The notes: generated by a model from the sequence alone, not told the origin. DNA of 64,000 nucleotides from Acidovorax sp. DW039 (GCF_037101375.1 NZ_AP029019.1:2294001-2358000); one strand, 5' to 3'. Counted from the stretch's first letter, positions 52,635 through 62,214 are shown. Translations and numbers: made by a program.

Positions 52635-53360
52635 CTAAGGCAATAAAACGCTGTGCGCGACCGGTACTCTGTTCACCTTGGCAACCCCGAGCAAGAGCAT
52701 GAGTTTCAGCTCAGGCAGGTAACGTATGGCGGATTGAGGGGCTTCGTAGGCGCGTGTGTTGCGCAGTTGTTCCTCCAGCTTGAGCACGCGGCCTGATGGC
52801 AGGTGCTCAATGCTCAGGGTGCGCACGCCGGTGTAGAACGTTGCGTTGATGGGGGCCTCTGTTCCAAAAAAGCCACCGGGGACCTTCGACTGTCTTCGCT
52901 TGCCTTCAAACGCGGTGGTGATGCGCAGCGTGCCATCGCGACTGTTGCAACTGCCTTCAAACGCTGCTGCGCATTCCATCGGCAGAGCAGAGGCCTGCAC
53001 CGTGACGGGCTGGGCGTCGGTTGCCTGCAGCACATCCAGTGCAACTGGAACCAGCTTGACATGGGCTTGCGCACCTTGGCCTTCTTTCACCACTTGCCAG
53101 ACAGCGGCGCCAGGGGCATTGGGTATCTGCAGCCGTGCAATCCCTATCCCCGTGCCCAGGTAATAGGTGGGCACAGCGTGTTCATGCGGTTGGCTGCGGA
53201 ACAGGGTGGCTGAAAGCAACGGAGACTGTGACCCGGCCGGTACTTCCAGTGGCAGAAGTTGCGCAGGCAGGCTGCCACTGGGCGGACCAAATCCCTCGGA
53301 ATAGGCCTTGCCTGCGAGCATGGCCAATACCAACGGAACAAAGTGGCGCAGCTTGCCCAT
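52635..53360 (-). CDS. exported hypothetical protein, 241 aa
   Basis: A 241-residue protein with a signal peptide (residues 1-21, cleavage near KAYS-E). The mature part is rich in beta-type sequence and has two cysteines near each other (MECAAAFEGSC), which could form a disulfide. No domain I recognise. It may be a periplasmic or surface protein. It lies 4 bases after the stop of the next leftward gene, so the two could share a transcript. Confidence 0.75.
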   Translation of the reverse strand: MGKLRHFVPLVLAMLAGKAYSEGFGPPSGSLPAQLLPLEVPAGSQSPLLSATLFRSQPHEHAVPTYYLGTGIGIARLQIPNAPGAAVWQVVKEGQGAQAHVKLVPVALDVLQATDAQPVTVQASALPMECAAAFEGSCNSRDGTLRITTAFEGKRRQSKVPGGFFGTEAPINATFYTGVRTLSIEHLPSGRVLKLEEQLRNTRAYEAPQSAIRYLPELKLMLLLGVAKVNRVPVAHSVLLP

Positions 53361-53364
53361 GGAT

Positions 53365-53949
53365 TTATCCCGCAGTCTTGGGTTTGGGCACGCGGCCCAT
53401 CAGATAGAACTCTGGATTCGGCATCATCCCGGCAAAACTCGCCATGCGGTTGGACAAGCCGAAGAAAGCCGTGATCGCGGCGATATCCCAGATGTCTTCA
53501 TCATCGAAGCCATGGGCGTGCAAAGCGTCGAAATCGCTGTCCTCGATCTCGTGGGACCTCTCGCACACCTTCAGGGCAAAGTCCAACATGGCGCGTTGGC
53601 GGGGCGTGATATCGGCCTTGCGGTAGTTGACCGCTACCTGGTCCGCTACCAGCGGTTTCTTTTCATAGATACGCAAAATGGCCCCGTGCGCCACCACACA
53701 GTAAAGGCACTGGTTGGCGGCGCTGGTGGCGGTCACGATCATTTCCCTGTCCCCCTTGGTCAGGTTGCCTTCTTCTTTGAGCATCAGCGCATCGTGATAG
53801 GCAAAAAACGCACGCCATTCCGCAGGGCGGCGTGCAAACGCCAAAAATACGTTGGGAATGAAGCCCGCTTTTTCCTGCACTTCCAGAATGCGGGTGCGAA
53901 TGTCTTCAGGCAGCGTGTCGAGGTCCGGGAAAGGGTAGCGTGGTGTCAC
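53365..53949 (-). CDS. AhpD/carboxymuconolactone decarboxylase-fold peroxidase-like protein
   Basis: A 194-residue protein of the alkylhydroperoxidase D fold. It has the redox motif NQCLYCVVAHG with CxxC and a nearby histidine, and a YRKADITPRQRAMLDFALKV segment as in peroxidase-related enzymes. It probably reduces peroxides. The start is the GTG at 53949 because AAGGAG stands 7 bases before it; the frame runs back to 54030 with no better signal. Divergent from another protein of the same superfamily. Confidence 0.88.
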   Translation of the reverse strand: MTPRYPFPDLDTLPEDIRTRILEVQEKAGFIPNVFLAFARRPAEWRAFFAYHDALMLKEEGNLTKGDREMIVTATSAANQCLYCVVAHGAILRIYEKKPLVADQVAVNYRKADITPRQRAMLDFALKVCERSHEIEDSDFDALHAHGFDDEDIWDIAAITAFFGLSNRMASFAGMMPNPEFYLMGRVPKPKTAG

Positions 53950-54096
53950 GGGGGTTGTCTCCTTGGTTTTTTGGGGCGTTTTCTGTCTCATCATAGGTGC
54001 AGGCGGGCATCGCGGTTTACGCGGTTGCATGGACGTGCATCGATGCGATCATGAATTGCTGGCCCGCATTTTTACCAACCGTGATGGAGACCTGAC

Positions 54097-54498
54097 ATGC
54101 CTGATACGCCTGATATACCCGGCAAGGATTTTGAAAAGGGGCTTGCAACCCGCAAGCAAGTGATGGGAGAGGACTTTGTGGCGCGCGCATTTGGCGGCGC
54201 TTCTGAATTCACGCTGCCCATGCAGGAGTACATCACCCGCAATGCGTGGGGAGATGTGTGGCAGCGGCCAGGGCTGGATCTGAAAAACCGCAGTCTGATC
54301 ACCGTGGCCATGCTCACCGCTTTGGGCAAGCAGCATGAACTCAAGGGCCATGTGCGCGGTGCACTCAACAATGGAGCAACCCCGCAGGAGATTCAGGAAG
54401 TGTTGCTGCACGCGAGTATCTACTGCGGTGTGCCCACGGCGGTAGAGGCTTTTCGCTCTGCGGCAGAGGTGATTGACGCGCCCCCACCGTCTGCCTAG
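54097..54498 (+). CDS. 4-carboxymuconolactone decarboxylase family protein
   Basis: A 133-residue protein like PcaC: ATRKQVMGEDFVARAFGG, the acidic/histidine region of LTALGKQHELKGHVRGALNNG and the cysteine in HASIYCGVPTA. PcaC removes CO2 from 4-carboxymuconolactone in protocatechuate breakdown. No other pca genes are close, so the family is clear but the exact reaction is not. GGAGACC precedes the ATG. Confidence 0.88.
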   Translation: MPDTPDIPGKDFEKGLATRKQVMGEDFVARAFGGASEFTLPMQEYITRNAWGDVWQRPGLDLKNRSLITVAMLTALGKQHELKGHVRGALNNGATPQEIQEVLLHASIYCGVPTAVEAFRSAAEVIDAPPPSA

Positions 54499-54697
54499 GG
54501 ATCCTGTGTGCGAATCGAGCTGGTCAAGTGTGTGCTGCGGACCGACCGAGTCCGCAGATGCGCTCGGCGCAGTGGTTGACTGGTTGGCCCCGATTCAACG
54601 TATGACCCTCTTCAAAGCGTCGGCGCTTCACCGCGAATGCTGAAATGGTATTGCAGCCACCTACACTGGCCGCATCGCAACGACCCGAGGGACAGGC

Positions 54698-55978
54698 ATG
54701 CATTCAGACATCGTGATCGTGGGTGGCGGAGCCGGAGGGCTCGAACTGGCCGCCAAACTGGGGCGCAAGCTGGGTGCCCGGCAAGGCCGGGATCGCGTGC
54801 TCCTGGTGGATCGTTCACCTTTCCATATCTGGAAGCCCACGCTACACGAGGTGGCTGCGGGCACTCTGGATGCGCATCAGGAGGGGCTGTCGTACCCGGT
54901 GCTGGCAAGGCGCAATCACTTTGGCTTTGCCTTGGGTGATCTGGCAGGGCTGGACAGGGAGCGCAAGTGCATCGAACTGGACGAAATCCGCAATGCTGAG
55001 GGCGAGGTACTTGTGCCGCGCCGCACGGTCAGCTACCGCTGGCTTGTGCTGGCACTGGGCAGCGGCTCCAACGTCTTTGGCACTCCGGGCGTAGAGCATG
55101 CCTATCTGCTGGAAAACGTGCGCGATGCGCAGCGCTTTCATGCCGACTGGCTGGGCGCATGTGCGCGGGCTGCCTTTTCTGAGAGCCGTTCACTCTCCAT
55201 CGCCATCGTGGGGGCAGGCGCTACGGGTGTAGAGCTTTCTGCCGAACTGCTGGAAGCCCATGCTGAATTGCTGGAGAGCCTGAGCAGCAGCCAGCGTTTC
55301 AGGCTCGACATTGCGCTGGTGGAGGGCGGTGACCGCATTCTGGGTGGCTTGCCCGAGAAGATATCGACCCAGGCGGAAACCGCATTGCGCCGCAAGCAAG
55401 TGCGGGTTTTGACGGGGACTCGCGTCAATGAAATCCGCCGTGGTGCGCTGGTGACCCCTGCGGGGGAGATTCCTGCCGACCTGATTGTGTGGGCCGCAGG
55501 CATCAAGGCTGCTGACGGAAATGCCCGCCTTGGCCTGGAAACCAATCGTCTCCACCAGTTCGTCGTGGACAACCGTTTGCGTACCTCTGACCCGAACATA
55601 TTGGCCCTGGGGGATTGCGCTGCGTGCCCGTGGGGTGAAGGCAAAACCGTGCCCTCACGTGCCCAGGCTGCGCATCAGCAGGCAGACTACCTTGCGCGGG
55701 TGCTGGGGGCTTTGCTGCGAGAGCAGGAAGTGACAGCGCCTTTTGTGTACCGGGACTTCGGTTCGCTGGTTTCACTGGGCGACAACAAGGGCGTTGGCAA
55801 TCTGATGGGAGGCCTGGGTGGGCGCAACTTCTTTGTGGAAGGTCTCATTGCCAAGTGGATGTACATCTCACTGCATTTGAACCACCATCGCGCCATTCTG
55901 GGCACGGTGAAGACGGTGGTGCTGGCTTTGGCGCGGTTGCTGCAACAGCGGGTATCAGGGCGGCTCAAGCTGCATTGA
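54698..55978 (+). CDS. ndh: type II NADH:quinone dehydrogenase
   Basis: A 426-residue single-subunit flavoprotein that oxidises NADH and reduces ubiquinone without pumping protons. FAD motif IVIVGGGAGGLELAAKLG at the start; NADH motif IAIVGAGATGVELSAELLEA near residue 167; WAAGI and ALGDCA near residues 265 and 303. The C-terminus has the amphipathic helix (NHHRAILGTVKTVVLALARL) that anchors NDH-2 to the membrane. A repeat element starts 10 bases after the stop. Confidence 0.93.
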   Translation: MHSDIVIVGGGAGGLELAAKLGRKLGARQGRDRVLLVDRSPFHIWKPTLHEVAAGTLDAHQEGLSYPVLARRNHFGFALGDLAGLDRERKCIELDEIRNAEGEVLVPRRTVSYRWLVLALGSGSNVFGTPGVEHAYLLENVRDAQRFHADWLGACARAAFSESRSLSIAIVGAGATGVELSAELLEAHAELLESLSSSQRFRLDIALVEGGDRILGGLPEKISTQAETALRRKQVRVLTGTRVNEIRRGALVTPAGEIPADLIVWAAGIKAADGNARLGLETNRLHQFVVDNRLRTSDPNILALGDCAACPWGEGKTVPSRAQAAHQQADYLARVLGALLREQEVTAPFVYRDFGSLVSLGDNKGVGNLMGGLGGRNFFVEGLIAKWMYISLHLNHHRAILGTVKTVVLALARLLQQRVSGRLKLH

Positions 55979-55987
55979 GTGGTGGTA

Positions 55988-56101
55988 AGAGCGGCTAACA
56001 CAACCCAGCGAAGCGGCCCTGGCCAGGCGTTCCGTCGCAGGCAGTACACCAGGTACGACTAGACGGAACAACGACGCCAGCGGGGTTGTGTTAGCTGCTC
56101 T
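55988..56101. repeat. 114-bp inverted-repeat element, copy 2
   Basis: AGAGCGGCTAACACAACCC at the left end and GGGTTGTGTTAGCTGCTCT at the right form 19-bp near-perfect terminal inverted repeats, with TA just outside both. The interior matches copy 1 at 48883-48994. It lies exactly between the convergent ndh and PAS-LuxR genes. Confidence 0.8.
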
Positions 56102-56114
56102 AAGCGCAGGGCGC

Positions 56115-56657
56115 TTACCCCGCCAGCAGTTTGTGCACCAGGTCCGCTGCTGTGGATGCGTTGTACTTGCGCATGAGGCGCGCCCGGTAAATTTCCACGG
56201 TGCGGTGGCTGATGGACAGGGTGCGCCCGATCTCCTTGGAGGTCAGCCCCTCCAGCAAACGTGCCGCCACTTCACGCTCGCGGCCCGTCAGTTCGGCGCG
56301 CACGGGGCGCTGCGAACTGAGGTCTTCAAAACTCCAGATGCCCGAGGCATGGGGCTCTTCACGGTTGAGGGCGCGGCCCGATACGTGGCACCAGAACAGT
56401 TCGCCGTTGGCCCGCTTCATGACGCGGTTGTCGGCATAGTGGCCTTTGGCGTTAAGGATCGGGGCCATGCGGGCACCCTGGCGCTCGTACTCGTCGGCGC
56501 TGGGATACAGGACCTGGAACGACTGCCCGATCAGCACCTCGCGCGAGGCTCCGAACATTTCGCAGACGTGGCGGTTGCAGTCCACCATGGTGCGGTTGCG
56601 TGAGATCACCATGCCCACGGGGGCCATGTCAAAAGCGAGTCGGTAGTCAACGTCCAT
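56115..56657 (-). CDS. PAS-LuxR two-domain transcriptional regulator
   Basis: A 180-residue protein. Residues 1-110 form a PAS sensor domain (VGMVISRNRTMVDCNRHVCE, GRALNREEP). Residues 118-180 form a LuxR/NarL-type HTH (LTGREREVAARLLEGLTSKE, VEIYRARLMRKY). There is no receiver domain, so it senses its signal directly. It diverges from the 3-oxoacid CoA-transferase genes and likely controls them. Confidence 0.9.
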   Translation of the reverse strand: MDVDYRLAFDMAPVGMVISRNRTMVDCNRHVCEMFGASREVLIGQSFQVLYPSADEYERQGARMAPILNAKGHYADNRVMKRANGELFWCHVSGRALNREEPHASGIWSFEDLSSQRPVRAELTGREREVAARLLEGLTSKEIGRTLSISHRTVEIYRARLMRKYNASTAADLVHKLLAG

Positions 56658-56719
56658 GGTGGGGTGTCTTGTGTAAGCCTGTTCAAGGGCTTTTGGCCTG
56701 AGGGCTATTCTTTACGGGG

Positions 56720-56743
56720 TACTACTTACGGATATACGTAGTA
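56720..56743. promoter_or_regulatory. inverted repeat upstream of scoA-like gene
   Basis: TACTAC-TTACGGATATAC-GTAGTA, with an inner TACG-GATATA-CGTA. It lies 35-58 bases before the CoA-transferase start and next to the divergent PAS-LuxR gene. Candidate operator; the CGTAGT word recurs at 56745. Confidence 0.5.
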
Positions 56744-56777
56744 TCGTAGTGCATCCGATATTCGCAAGGAGAGTGTG

Positions 56778-57485
56778 GTGAACAAGTTATTTCCCTCCGC
56801 GGCCAAGGCGCTGGAAGGCGTAGTCGCAGACAGCCAATTGCTGGCTGTGGGCGGTTTTGGGTTGTGCGGCATCCCAGAGGCTTTGATCGATGCTCTGCGC
56901 GATTCAGGTGTCAAAAACCTGACCGTGATCTCCAACAACGCTGGTGTGGACGGCTTTGGTCTGGGCAAGCTGCTGGAGACCCGGCAGATCAAGAAAATGA
57001 TCTCTTCCTATGTGGGCGAGAACAAGGAGTTTGAGCGCCAGTATCTGGCGGGCGAGCTGGAGCTGGAGTTCACCCCTCAGGGTACGCTGGCTGAAAAGCT
57101 GCGTGCGGGCGGTGCGGGCATTCCTGCATTTTTCACCAAGACAGGTGTGGGAACCATCGTGGCAGAGGGCAAGGAGCTGCGCGAGTTTGACGGCGAGACC
57201 TATGTGATGGAGCGCTCGCTGGTGCCCGATGTGTCGCTGGTGAAAGCCTGGCGCGCAGACAAATCGGGCAATCTGCAGTTCCGTCTGACGGCGCGCAACT
57301 TCAACCCCGCGGCTGCTACGGCCGGCAAGATCTGCGTGGTGGAGGTGGAAGAAGTTGTGGAGACCGGCGCCATCCCGCCCGATCAGGTTCACCTGCCCGG
57401 GATTTATGTGCACCGCATTGTGCACAACCCCCATCCCGAAAAGCGCATTGAAAAGCGCACCATCACGGAGAAAGCGGGCGTGTGA
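56778..57485 (+). CDS. scoA: 3-oxoacid CoA-transferase subunit A
   Basis: A 235-residue alpha subunit of succinyl-CoA:3-ketoacid CoA-transferase type, with [17 protein letters not shown] and [22 protein letters not shown] (shown in part). It moves CoA between succinyl-CoA and acetoacetate or another 3-oxoacid. Two GTG codons in a row (56775, 56778) compete. The second is 6 bases from AAGGAG and gives the usual NKLFPSA start. The B subunit follows after 44 bases. Confidence 0.93.
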   Translation: MNKLFPSAAKALEGVVADSQLLAVGGFGLCGIPEALIDALRDSGVKNLTVISNNAGVDGFGLGKLLETRQIKKMISSYVGENKEFERQYLAGELELEFTPQGTLAEKLRAGGAGIPAFFTKTGVGTIVAEGKELREFDGETYVMERSLVPDVSLVKAWRADKSGNLQFRLTARNFNPAAATAGKICVVEVEEVVETGAIPPDQVHLPGIYVHRIVHNPHPEKRIEKRTITEKAGV

Positions 57486-57529
57486 GCCTGCTTCAGCACC
57501 CAAGTACAGAACAAGCTGGAGAAGTAAAC

Positions 57530-58171
57530 ATGTCGTGGAGTCAAGACCAAATGGCGGCGCGCGCCGCCCAAGAGCTCGAAGACGGCTTTTATGTGAACCT
57601 GGGCATCGGCATTCCCACGCTGGTTGCCAACTTTGTGCCTGCCGACAAGGAAGTGTGGCTGCAGTCCGAAAACGGCATGCTGGGCATCGGCCCGTTCCCC
57701 ACCGAAGATGAGGTGGATGCGGACCTGATCAACGCAGGCAAGCAGACGGTGACGACCATCAAGGGTTCGTCCATTTTTGGCAGCGACCAGTCGTTTGCCA
57801 TGATCCGCGGCGGCAAGATCAACCTGTCCATTCTGGGGGCCATGCAGGTCAGCGAGAAGGGCGACCTGGCCAACTGGATGATTCCCGGCAAGATGGTCAA
57901 AGGCATGGGCGGTGCCATGGACCTGGTGGCAGGCGTCAAACGCGTCATCGTTCTGATGGAGCACGTGGCCCGCAAGAAAGATGGGACGGAAGACATGAAG
58001 ATTCTGCCCAGCTGCACATTGCCCCTGACGGGCGTGGGCGTGGTGGACCGCATCATCACCGACCTGGGTGTGATGGATGTGACGCCTGAGGGGCTCAAGC
58101 TGGTGGAATTGGCACCAGGGGTGTCTTTTGAGCAGATCCAGGCCAAGACGGGCGTGACCTTGCTGCGCTGA
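57530..58171 (+). CDS. scoB: 3-oxoacid CoA-transferase subunit B
   Basis: A 213-residue beta subunit with the catalytic glutamate in [10 protein letters not shown] and the glycine-rich [15 protein letters not shown]. It forms the active enzyme with the preceding subunit. GGAG precedes the ATG at 57530; the longer frame from 57482 has no support. A strong terminator follows. Confidence 0.94.
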   Translation: MSWSQDQMAARAAQELEDGFYVNLGIGIPTLVANFVPADKEVWLQSENGMLGIGPFPTEDEVDADLINAGKQTVTTIKGSSIFGSDQSFAMIRGGKINLSILGAMQVSEKGDLANWMIPGKMVKGMGGAMDLVAGVKRVIVLMEHVARKKDGTEDMKILPSCTLPLTGVGVVDRIITDLGVMDVTPEGLKLVELAPGVSFEQIQAKTGVTLLR

Positions 58172-58203
58172 TCTTTCGCTCTTTTCCATTCATTTGAGAA
58201 CAG

Positions 58204-58237
58204 GGCCGACCACCCGTTGGGGTGGTCGGCCTTTTTG
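58204..58237 (+). terminator. scoAB terminator
   Basis: GGCCGACCACCC-GTTG-GGGTGGTCGGCC followed by TTTTTG, a 12-bp perfect stem about 33 bases after the scoB stop. Confidence 0.9.
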
Positions 58238-58280
58238 TTGGCGCGAGCGGCGCGGAAGAGATGCGTTGACAATCTCGGCC

Positions 58281-59516
58281 ATGCAAACCACGACCCGTAC
58301 GCTGCGCTTCATGGCGCTGGCCGCTTTCTGCAGCATGGCATCCATGCGCGTGTGTGACCCCATGCTGCCCGCCCTGGCCAGCGAATTCAAGGTGAGCACA
58401 GGCGATGCCTCTGCAGTGATCGCGGCGTTTGCGGTGGCCTATGGTGTGCTGCAGCTGGTGTATGGCCCCCTGGGCGATCGTTGGGGCAAGACCCGGGTGG
58501 TGATTGGTGCAACGTCCGCCTGCGCATTCTTCAGCGGTGTTACAGCGCTGGCTCCCAATCTTTCAGCGCTGGTGGTCTCGCGTGCGGCCATGGGGGCATG
58601 CGCTGCCGGCATCATTCCACTGTGCATGGCCTGGATTGGTGACCAAGTGCCCTACGAGCAGCGCCAGGAAACCCTGGCAGCGCTGATGGTGGCCACGGTT
58701 TCTGGAATGATGGCGGGCCAGTGGTTTGGTGGCTTTGTCGTGGAGGCGCTGGGCTGGCGTGTAGCCTTCGCCGTGTTGTCTCTGTTGTTTGGTATGGCGG
58801 CCTTTTTGCTGTGGCGGCAAGTGACGGCAGTGGCTGCGATGTCAGCGATGGCCGGGCAGGCCGCCGCACCTGCCAGGTTTTCCTTGCGCTCGTACCTGCT
58901 CAATACCCGCAACCTGTTGGCCGCACCCCGTGTGCGCTGGGTTCTCACGGTGGTCACGCTGGAAGGCGCATTGGCGTTTGGTACCCTGGCCTTTGTACCC
59001 AGCCGCATGGTGGAGGGGTTTGGCCTGTCGGCAGCGGCTGCAGGCGGGGTGATGGTTCTCTACGGCGTGGGCGGCCTGCTGTACAGCCTGTTTGCACGCC
59101 GCTGGCTCGCACTGCTGGGGGAGCATGGACTGGCTTTGCTTGGGGCATCGCTGATTGCCAGTGGGTTGCTCCTGTTGGCCTGGGCCCCGCTGGTGGGGCT
59201 GGCAGTGGTGGGCTGTTTTCTGGCGGGGCTTGGCTTTTACATGCTGCACAACACCCTGCAGACGCAAGCCACCCAGATGGCGCCACACGCACGGGGCATG
59301 GCCGTGACGCTGTTTGCGTGCCTCTTGTTCATGGGGCAGTCTGCGGGCGTGTTTCTGGTGGCTTTGAGTGTGGACCGGGGCTGGCTGGTGCCTGTTTTTA
59401 CCGCTGCGGCGCTGGGGGTGGTGGCTCTGGGCTGGGTGATATCGGGCACGCTGCGACGCTCCCGGGAGGCTGCTGTACAGGGCTGCACTGCGGAGAGCAC
59501 GTCCGCAGCCAAATAA
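58281..59516 (+). CDS. MFS transporter, drug-efflux-like
   Basis: A 411-residue major facilitator with 12 membrane segments. It has the loop 2-3 motif YGPLGDRWGKTRV (motif A) and, in the fifth helix, GMMAGQWFGGFVVEALGW (motif C type), typical of proton-driven exporters. The ATG at 58281 begins directly at the first helix. The substrate is unknown. It follows the CoA-transferase terminator and so has its own promoter. Confidence 0.88.
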   Translation: MQTTTRTLRFMALAAFCSMASMRVCDPMLPALASEFKVSTGDASAVIAAFAVAYGVLQLVYGPLGDRWGKTRVVIGATSACAFFSGVTALAPNLSALVVSRAAMGACAAGIIPLCMAWIGDQVPYEQRQETLAALMVATVSGMMAGQWFGGFVVEALGWRVAFAVLSLLFGMAAFLLWRQVTAVAAMSAMAGQAAAPARFSLRSYLLNTRNLLAAPRVRWVLTVVTLEGALAFGTLAFVPSRMVEGFGLSAAAAGGVMVLYGVGGLLYSLFARRWLALLGEHGLALLGASLIASGLLLLAWAPLVGLAVVGCFLAGLGFYMLHNTLQTQATQMAPHARGMAVTLFACLLFMGQSAGVFLVALSVDRGWLVPVFTAAALGVVALGWVISGTLRRSREAAVQGCTAESTSAAK

Positions 59517-59641
59517 CCTCTGTGTCTTATGACGTAATTTTTTGATGGTTTGATTTTTTATAGCCGCGCACTACATTTCAGCCCCTACACAACTTTTCGG
59601 CGCCGCTGCGGGTGACCCACCTGGGCGGCGCGTTTGCTTGC

Positions 59642-60697
59642 ATGATTGAGTTACGGGGTATCACCCAGACATACCAGGGCCCAAAAGGCCCGGTGGAGGC
59701 CTTGCGGGGCATTGACCTGCACATCACACCAGGCGAGGTGTTCGGCATCATTGGTCGCAGCGGGGCGGGTAAAAGCTCGCTGGTGCGCGTCATCAACCTG
59801 CTCAACCGCCCCACGCGTGGCGAAGTGATCGTGAACGGACGGGACCTGACCAAGCTCAGCGATGCCCAGTTGCGAGAGGCACGCAGGGACATCGGCATGG
59901 TGTTCCAGCATTTCAACCTGCTGTCGTCGCGCACGGTGTTCGACAACGTAGCCCTGCCGCTGGAGCTGGCGGGCATGGACAAAGCGGCCATCCGCGAGCG
60001 TGTGAGCCCGTTGCTGGAACTGGTGGGCCTGGCCGCGCTGGCCGACCGCTACCCCGCCCAGATCAGCGGCGGGCAGAAGCAGCGGGTGGGCATTGCGCGT
60101 GCACTGGCCAGCCGCCCCAAGGTGCTGCTGAGCGACGAGGCGACCTCGGCGCTGGACCCTGAGACCACCCGCTCCATCCTCGACCTGCTGCGGCAGGTGA
60201 ACCGTGAGCTGGGCCTCACAGTGGTGCTGATTACTCACCAGATGCAGGTCATCAAGCAGGTGGCAGACCGCGTGGCCGTGATTGATGCTGGCAGCATCGT
60301 GGAGCAGGGCCGGGTGCTGGATGTGTTCACCCGCCCCCAGCAGGCCATTACCAAGAGCCTGATTGACGAAATCCTTCCGCAAGAGCTGCCCGCCAGCGTG
60401 CTGCAGCATGTGCACCAGCTTGCGAGCCAGCTGCGCAATTCGGCTCCGGGCCATGTGGGTCAGTTGCTGCGCCTGTCGTATGCGGGCGAGAGCGCTTATC
60501 AGCCTGTGCTCTCGCGCATGGTGCGCGAGTTTCAGGTGGACATGAGCATCCTGCACGGGCAGGTGGATGAAATTCAGGACCAGACCTTTGGCTCGCTGGC
60601 CTTGTACGCCACAGGCGAGCCCGCCCGCCTGCAAGGTGCTGTAGAGCATCTGCGCGCCAGCGGCGTGGAAGTGCAGGTTGTGGAAAGCGGAGGGTAA
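59642..60697 (+). CDS. metN: methionine ABC transporter ATPase
   Basis: A 351-residue ATPase with Walker [10 protein letters not shown], signature [15 protein letters not shown], Walker [14 protein letters not shown] and THQM. It ends in a C-terminal NIL domain (about 265-350; [18 protein letters not shown]) that in MetN binds methionine and inhibits transport. It is coupled to the MetI permease 6 bases downstream. The start ATG at 59642 fits the [11 protein letters not shown] beginning. Confidence 0.94.
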   Translation: MIELRGITQTYQGPKGPVEALRGIDLHITPGEVFGIIGRSGAGKSSLVRVINLLNRPTRGEVIVNGRDLTKLSDAQLREARRDIGMVFQHFNLLSSRTVFDNVALPLELAGMDKAAIRERVSPLLELVGLAALADRYPAQISGGQKQRVGIARALASRPKVLLSDEATSALDPETTRSILDLLRQVNRELGLTVVLITHQMQVIKQVADRVAVIDAGSIVEQGRVLDVFTRPQQAITKSLIDEILPQELPASVLQHVHQLASQLRNSAPGHVGQLLRLSYAGESAYQPVLSRMVREFQVDMSILHGQVDEIQDQTFGSLALYATGEPARLQGAVEHLRASGVEVQVVESGG

Positions 60698-60703
60698 GAG
60701 AAC

Positions 60704-61369
60704 ATGTTTGCGAATTTCACAGAAGCCATGCTGGAGCTGTTTGTCACCTCGCTGTGGGAGACCATCATCATGGTCGGCATTTCTGGCGTGGTGGGAGCCC
60801 TTCTGGGCGTGCCGCTGGGCGTATTCCTGCGGTTGACGGACCACGGCGGCGTGCTGCAAAACGGCCCCGTCAACAAGCTGGTGGGCTGGGTGGTGAACGC
60901 CATCCGCTCCACGCCCTTCATCATTTTGCTGGTGGCCATCATCCCGTTGACGCGGTTTGTGACGGGCTCTTCGATTGGCACGGCCGCCGCGGTCGTGCCC
61001 TTGACCATTGCGGCCGCCCCCTTTGTGGCACGGCTGGTAGAGGCCGCTTTGCGCGAAGTGGACCATGGCCTGGTAGAGGCCGCCCAGGCCATGGGCGCAA
61101 CCACCAGCCAGATTGTGTGGAAGGTGCTGCTGCCCGAGGCGTTGCCAGGCATCGTGGCAGGGTTGACCATTACCTTCGTGAGCCTGACCGGCTATTCGGC
61201 CATGGCCGGTGCCATTGGCGGTGGCGGGCTGGGTGATCTGGGCATTCGCTACGGCTACCAGCGTTTTCTGCCCGAGATCATGCTGGCCGTGGTGCTGGTG
61301 CTGATCTTCTTCGTGCAAGCTGTTCAGAGCCTGGGGGACTGGGCTGTGCGCAAGTTGAGCCATCGTTGA
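60704..61369 (+). CDS. metI: methionine ABC transporter permease
   Basis: A 221-residue permease with five membrane segments and the EAA-like loop VEAAQAMGATTSQIVWKVLL contacting MetN. GGLGDLGIRYGYQRF near the end is typical of MetI. No binding protein (metQ) follows; the next gene is unrelated. The substrate, D/L-methionine or a close analogue, is by family only. Confidence 0.93.
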   Translation: MFANFTEAMLELFVTSLWETIIMVGISGVVGALLGVPLGVFLRLTDHGGVLQNGPVNKLVGWVVNAIRSTPFIILLVAIIPLTRFVTGSSIGTAAAVVPLTIAAAPFVARLVEAALREVDHGLVEAAQAMGATTSQIVWKVLLPEALPGIVAGLTITFVSLTGYSAMAGAIGGGGLGDLGIRYGYQRFLPEIMLAVVLVLIFFVQAVQSLGDWAVRKLSHR

Positions 61370-61410
61370 GCCTGCCCGCCGAGTTACTCAAACAGCATTG
61401 CTCATAATTT

Positions 61411-61457
61411 AATAGCTGCCGGCGCTTTTGTAACGGGCGCTAGCGGCTATTTTTATT
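61411..61457 (+). terminator. short palindrome acting as metNI terminator
   Basis: AATAGCTGCCGGCGC pairs with GCGCTAGCGGCTATT and is followed by TTTATTTGG. It is a copy of the short Comamonadaceae palindrome placed as a terminator about 40 bases after the metI stop. Confidence 0.65.
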
Positions 61458-61599
61458 TGGTTTTTGTATCTCTCGTGCGAGATCCGAGACGGTAGCCGGA
61501 AAGGGGCAGTGCACGCAGGGTGTGCGCTGCGTCAAACCTTGGCGCGAACAGCTTGTTGTAGGGCTTGCCACTGCGCATCATCGTGAAAGAATGGCTGGC

Positions 61600-62214
61600 A
61601 TGACTGTTCCCCATTCTTTATCCCGCACGCACAGCACCCGCTACCTCGCTGCCTTGTGGCTGCTGTGTGCCGTGCTGGCCCCTGCCACCTGCTGGGCGCA
61701 GGATGACGAGGAGGCGGTGCCTTTGAAGGTATCAGCCGACGGATCGTATGTGGCAGACCCACGCTTGCGCTTGGCCTGGGCGCGCTGCGTGGAGGGGATG
61801 GGCTGGAACGGGAAAACCTGCACAGGCACCCCGCTGATGCTGGACAGGGCAGAGGCTCGAAACCGCGCAGCAGAGCGTGCGAAGGCCGAGGGCGTGGACT
61901 GGCGGCTGCCGCGTGCGCCCGAGCTGCAGCACCTCTTCAAGCGCCCGGGACAAAAACCGGGCTTGGACACTGCGTTGTTCCCCGCATCTCCGCCTGATTG
62001 GCATTGGACTTCCACCACCGATGTGAAATCGGTACAGCAAAGCCAGTACACCTACGGCAACGTCATGCAAAGCCGCTCAGGAACATCGTCCAATCAGATG
62101 TCGTTTCTGCACGGCTGGGCCGTGAACCTGCGCACCGGCGAATCGCGCAAGGATGTGGGCAAAGACACCAAGTTACCCGTGCGACTGGTGCGCAGCCTGA
62201 CGGAGCAACAGTAA
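61600..62214 (+). CDS. exported DUF1566-like protein
   Basis: About 204 residues. A signal peptide (hydrophobic core AALWLLCAVLAPATC, cleavage near WAQ, or lipidation at that cysteine) precedes a domain resembling DUF1566/Lcl C-terminal: LRLAWARCVEGMGWNGKTC, WRLPRAPELQHLF, WHWTSTTD. Such domains resemble carbohydrate- or surface-binding folds; the function is unknown. Starts at 61600, 61591 or 61522 are possible; 61600 leaves the best signal peptide. Confidence 0.7.
   Translation: MTVPHSLSRTHSTRYLAALWLLCAVLAPATCWAQDDEEAVPLKVSADGSYVADPRLRLAWARCVEGMGWNGKTCTGTPLMLDRAEARNRAAERAKAEGVDWRLPRAPELQHLFKRPGQKPGLDTALFPASPPDWHWTSTTDVKSVQQSQYTYGNVMQSRSGTSSNQMSFLHGWAVNLRTGESRKDVGKDTKLPVRLVRSLTEQQ

Noticed and set aside
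54535..54557. CTGCGGAC-N7-GTCCGCAG hairpin after the carboxymuconolactone decarboxylase-like gene
   Set aside because: The stem is good but there is no T tract and it stands near the ndh promoter region; not enough to call a terminator.
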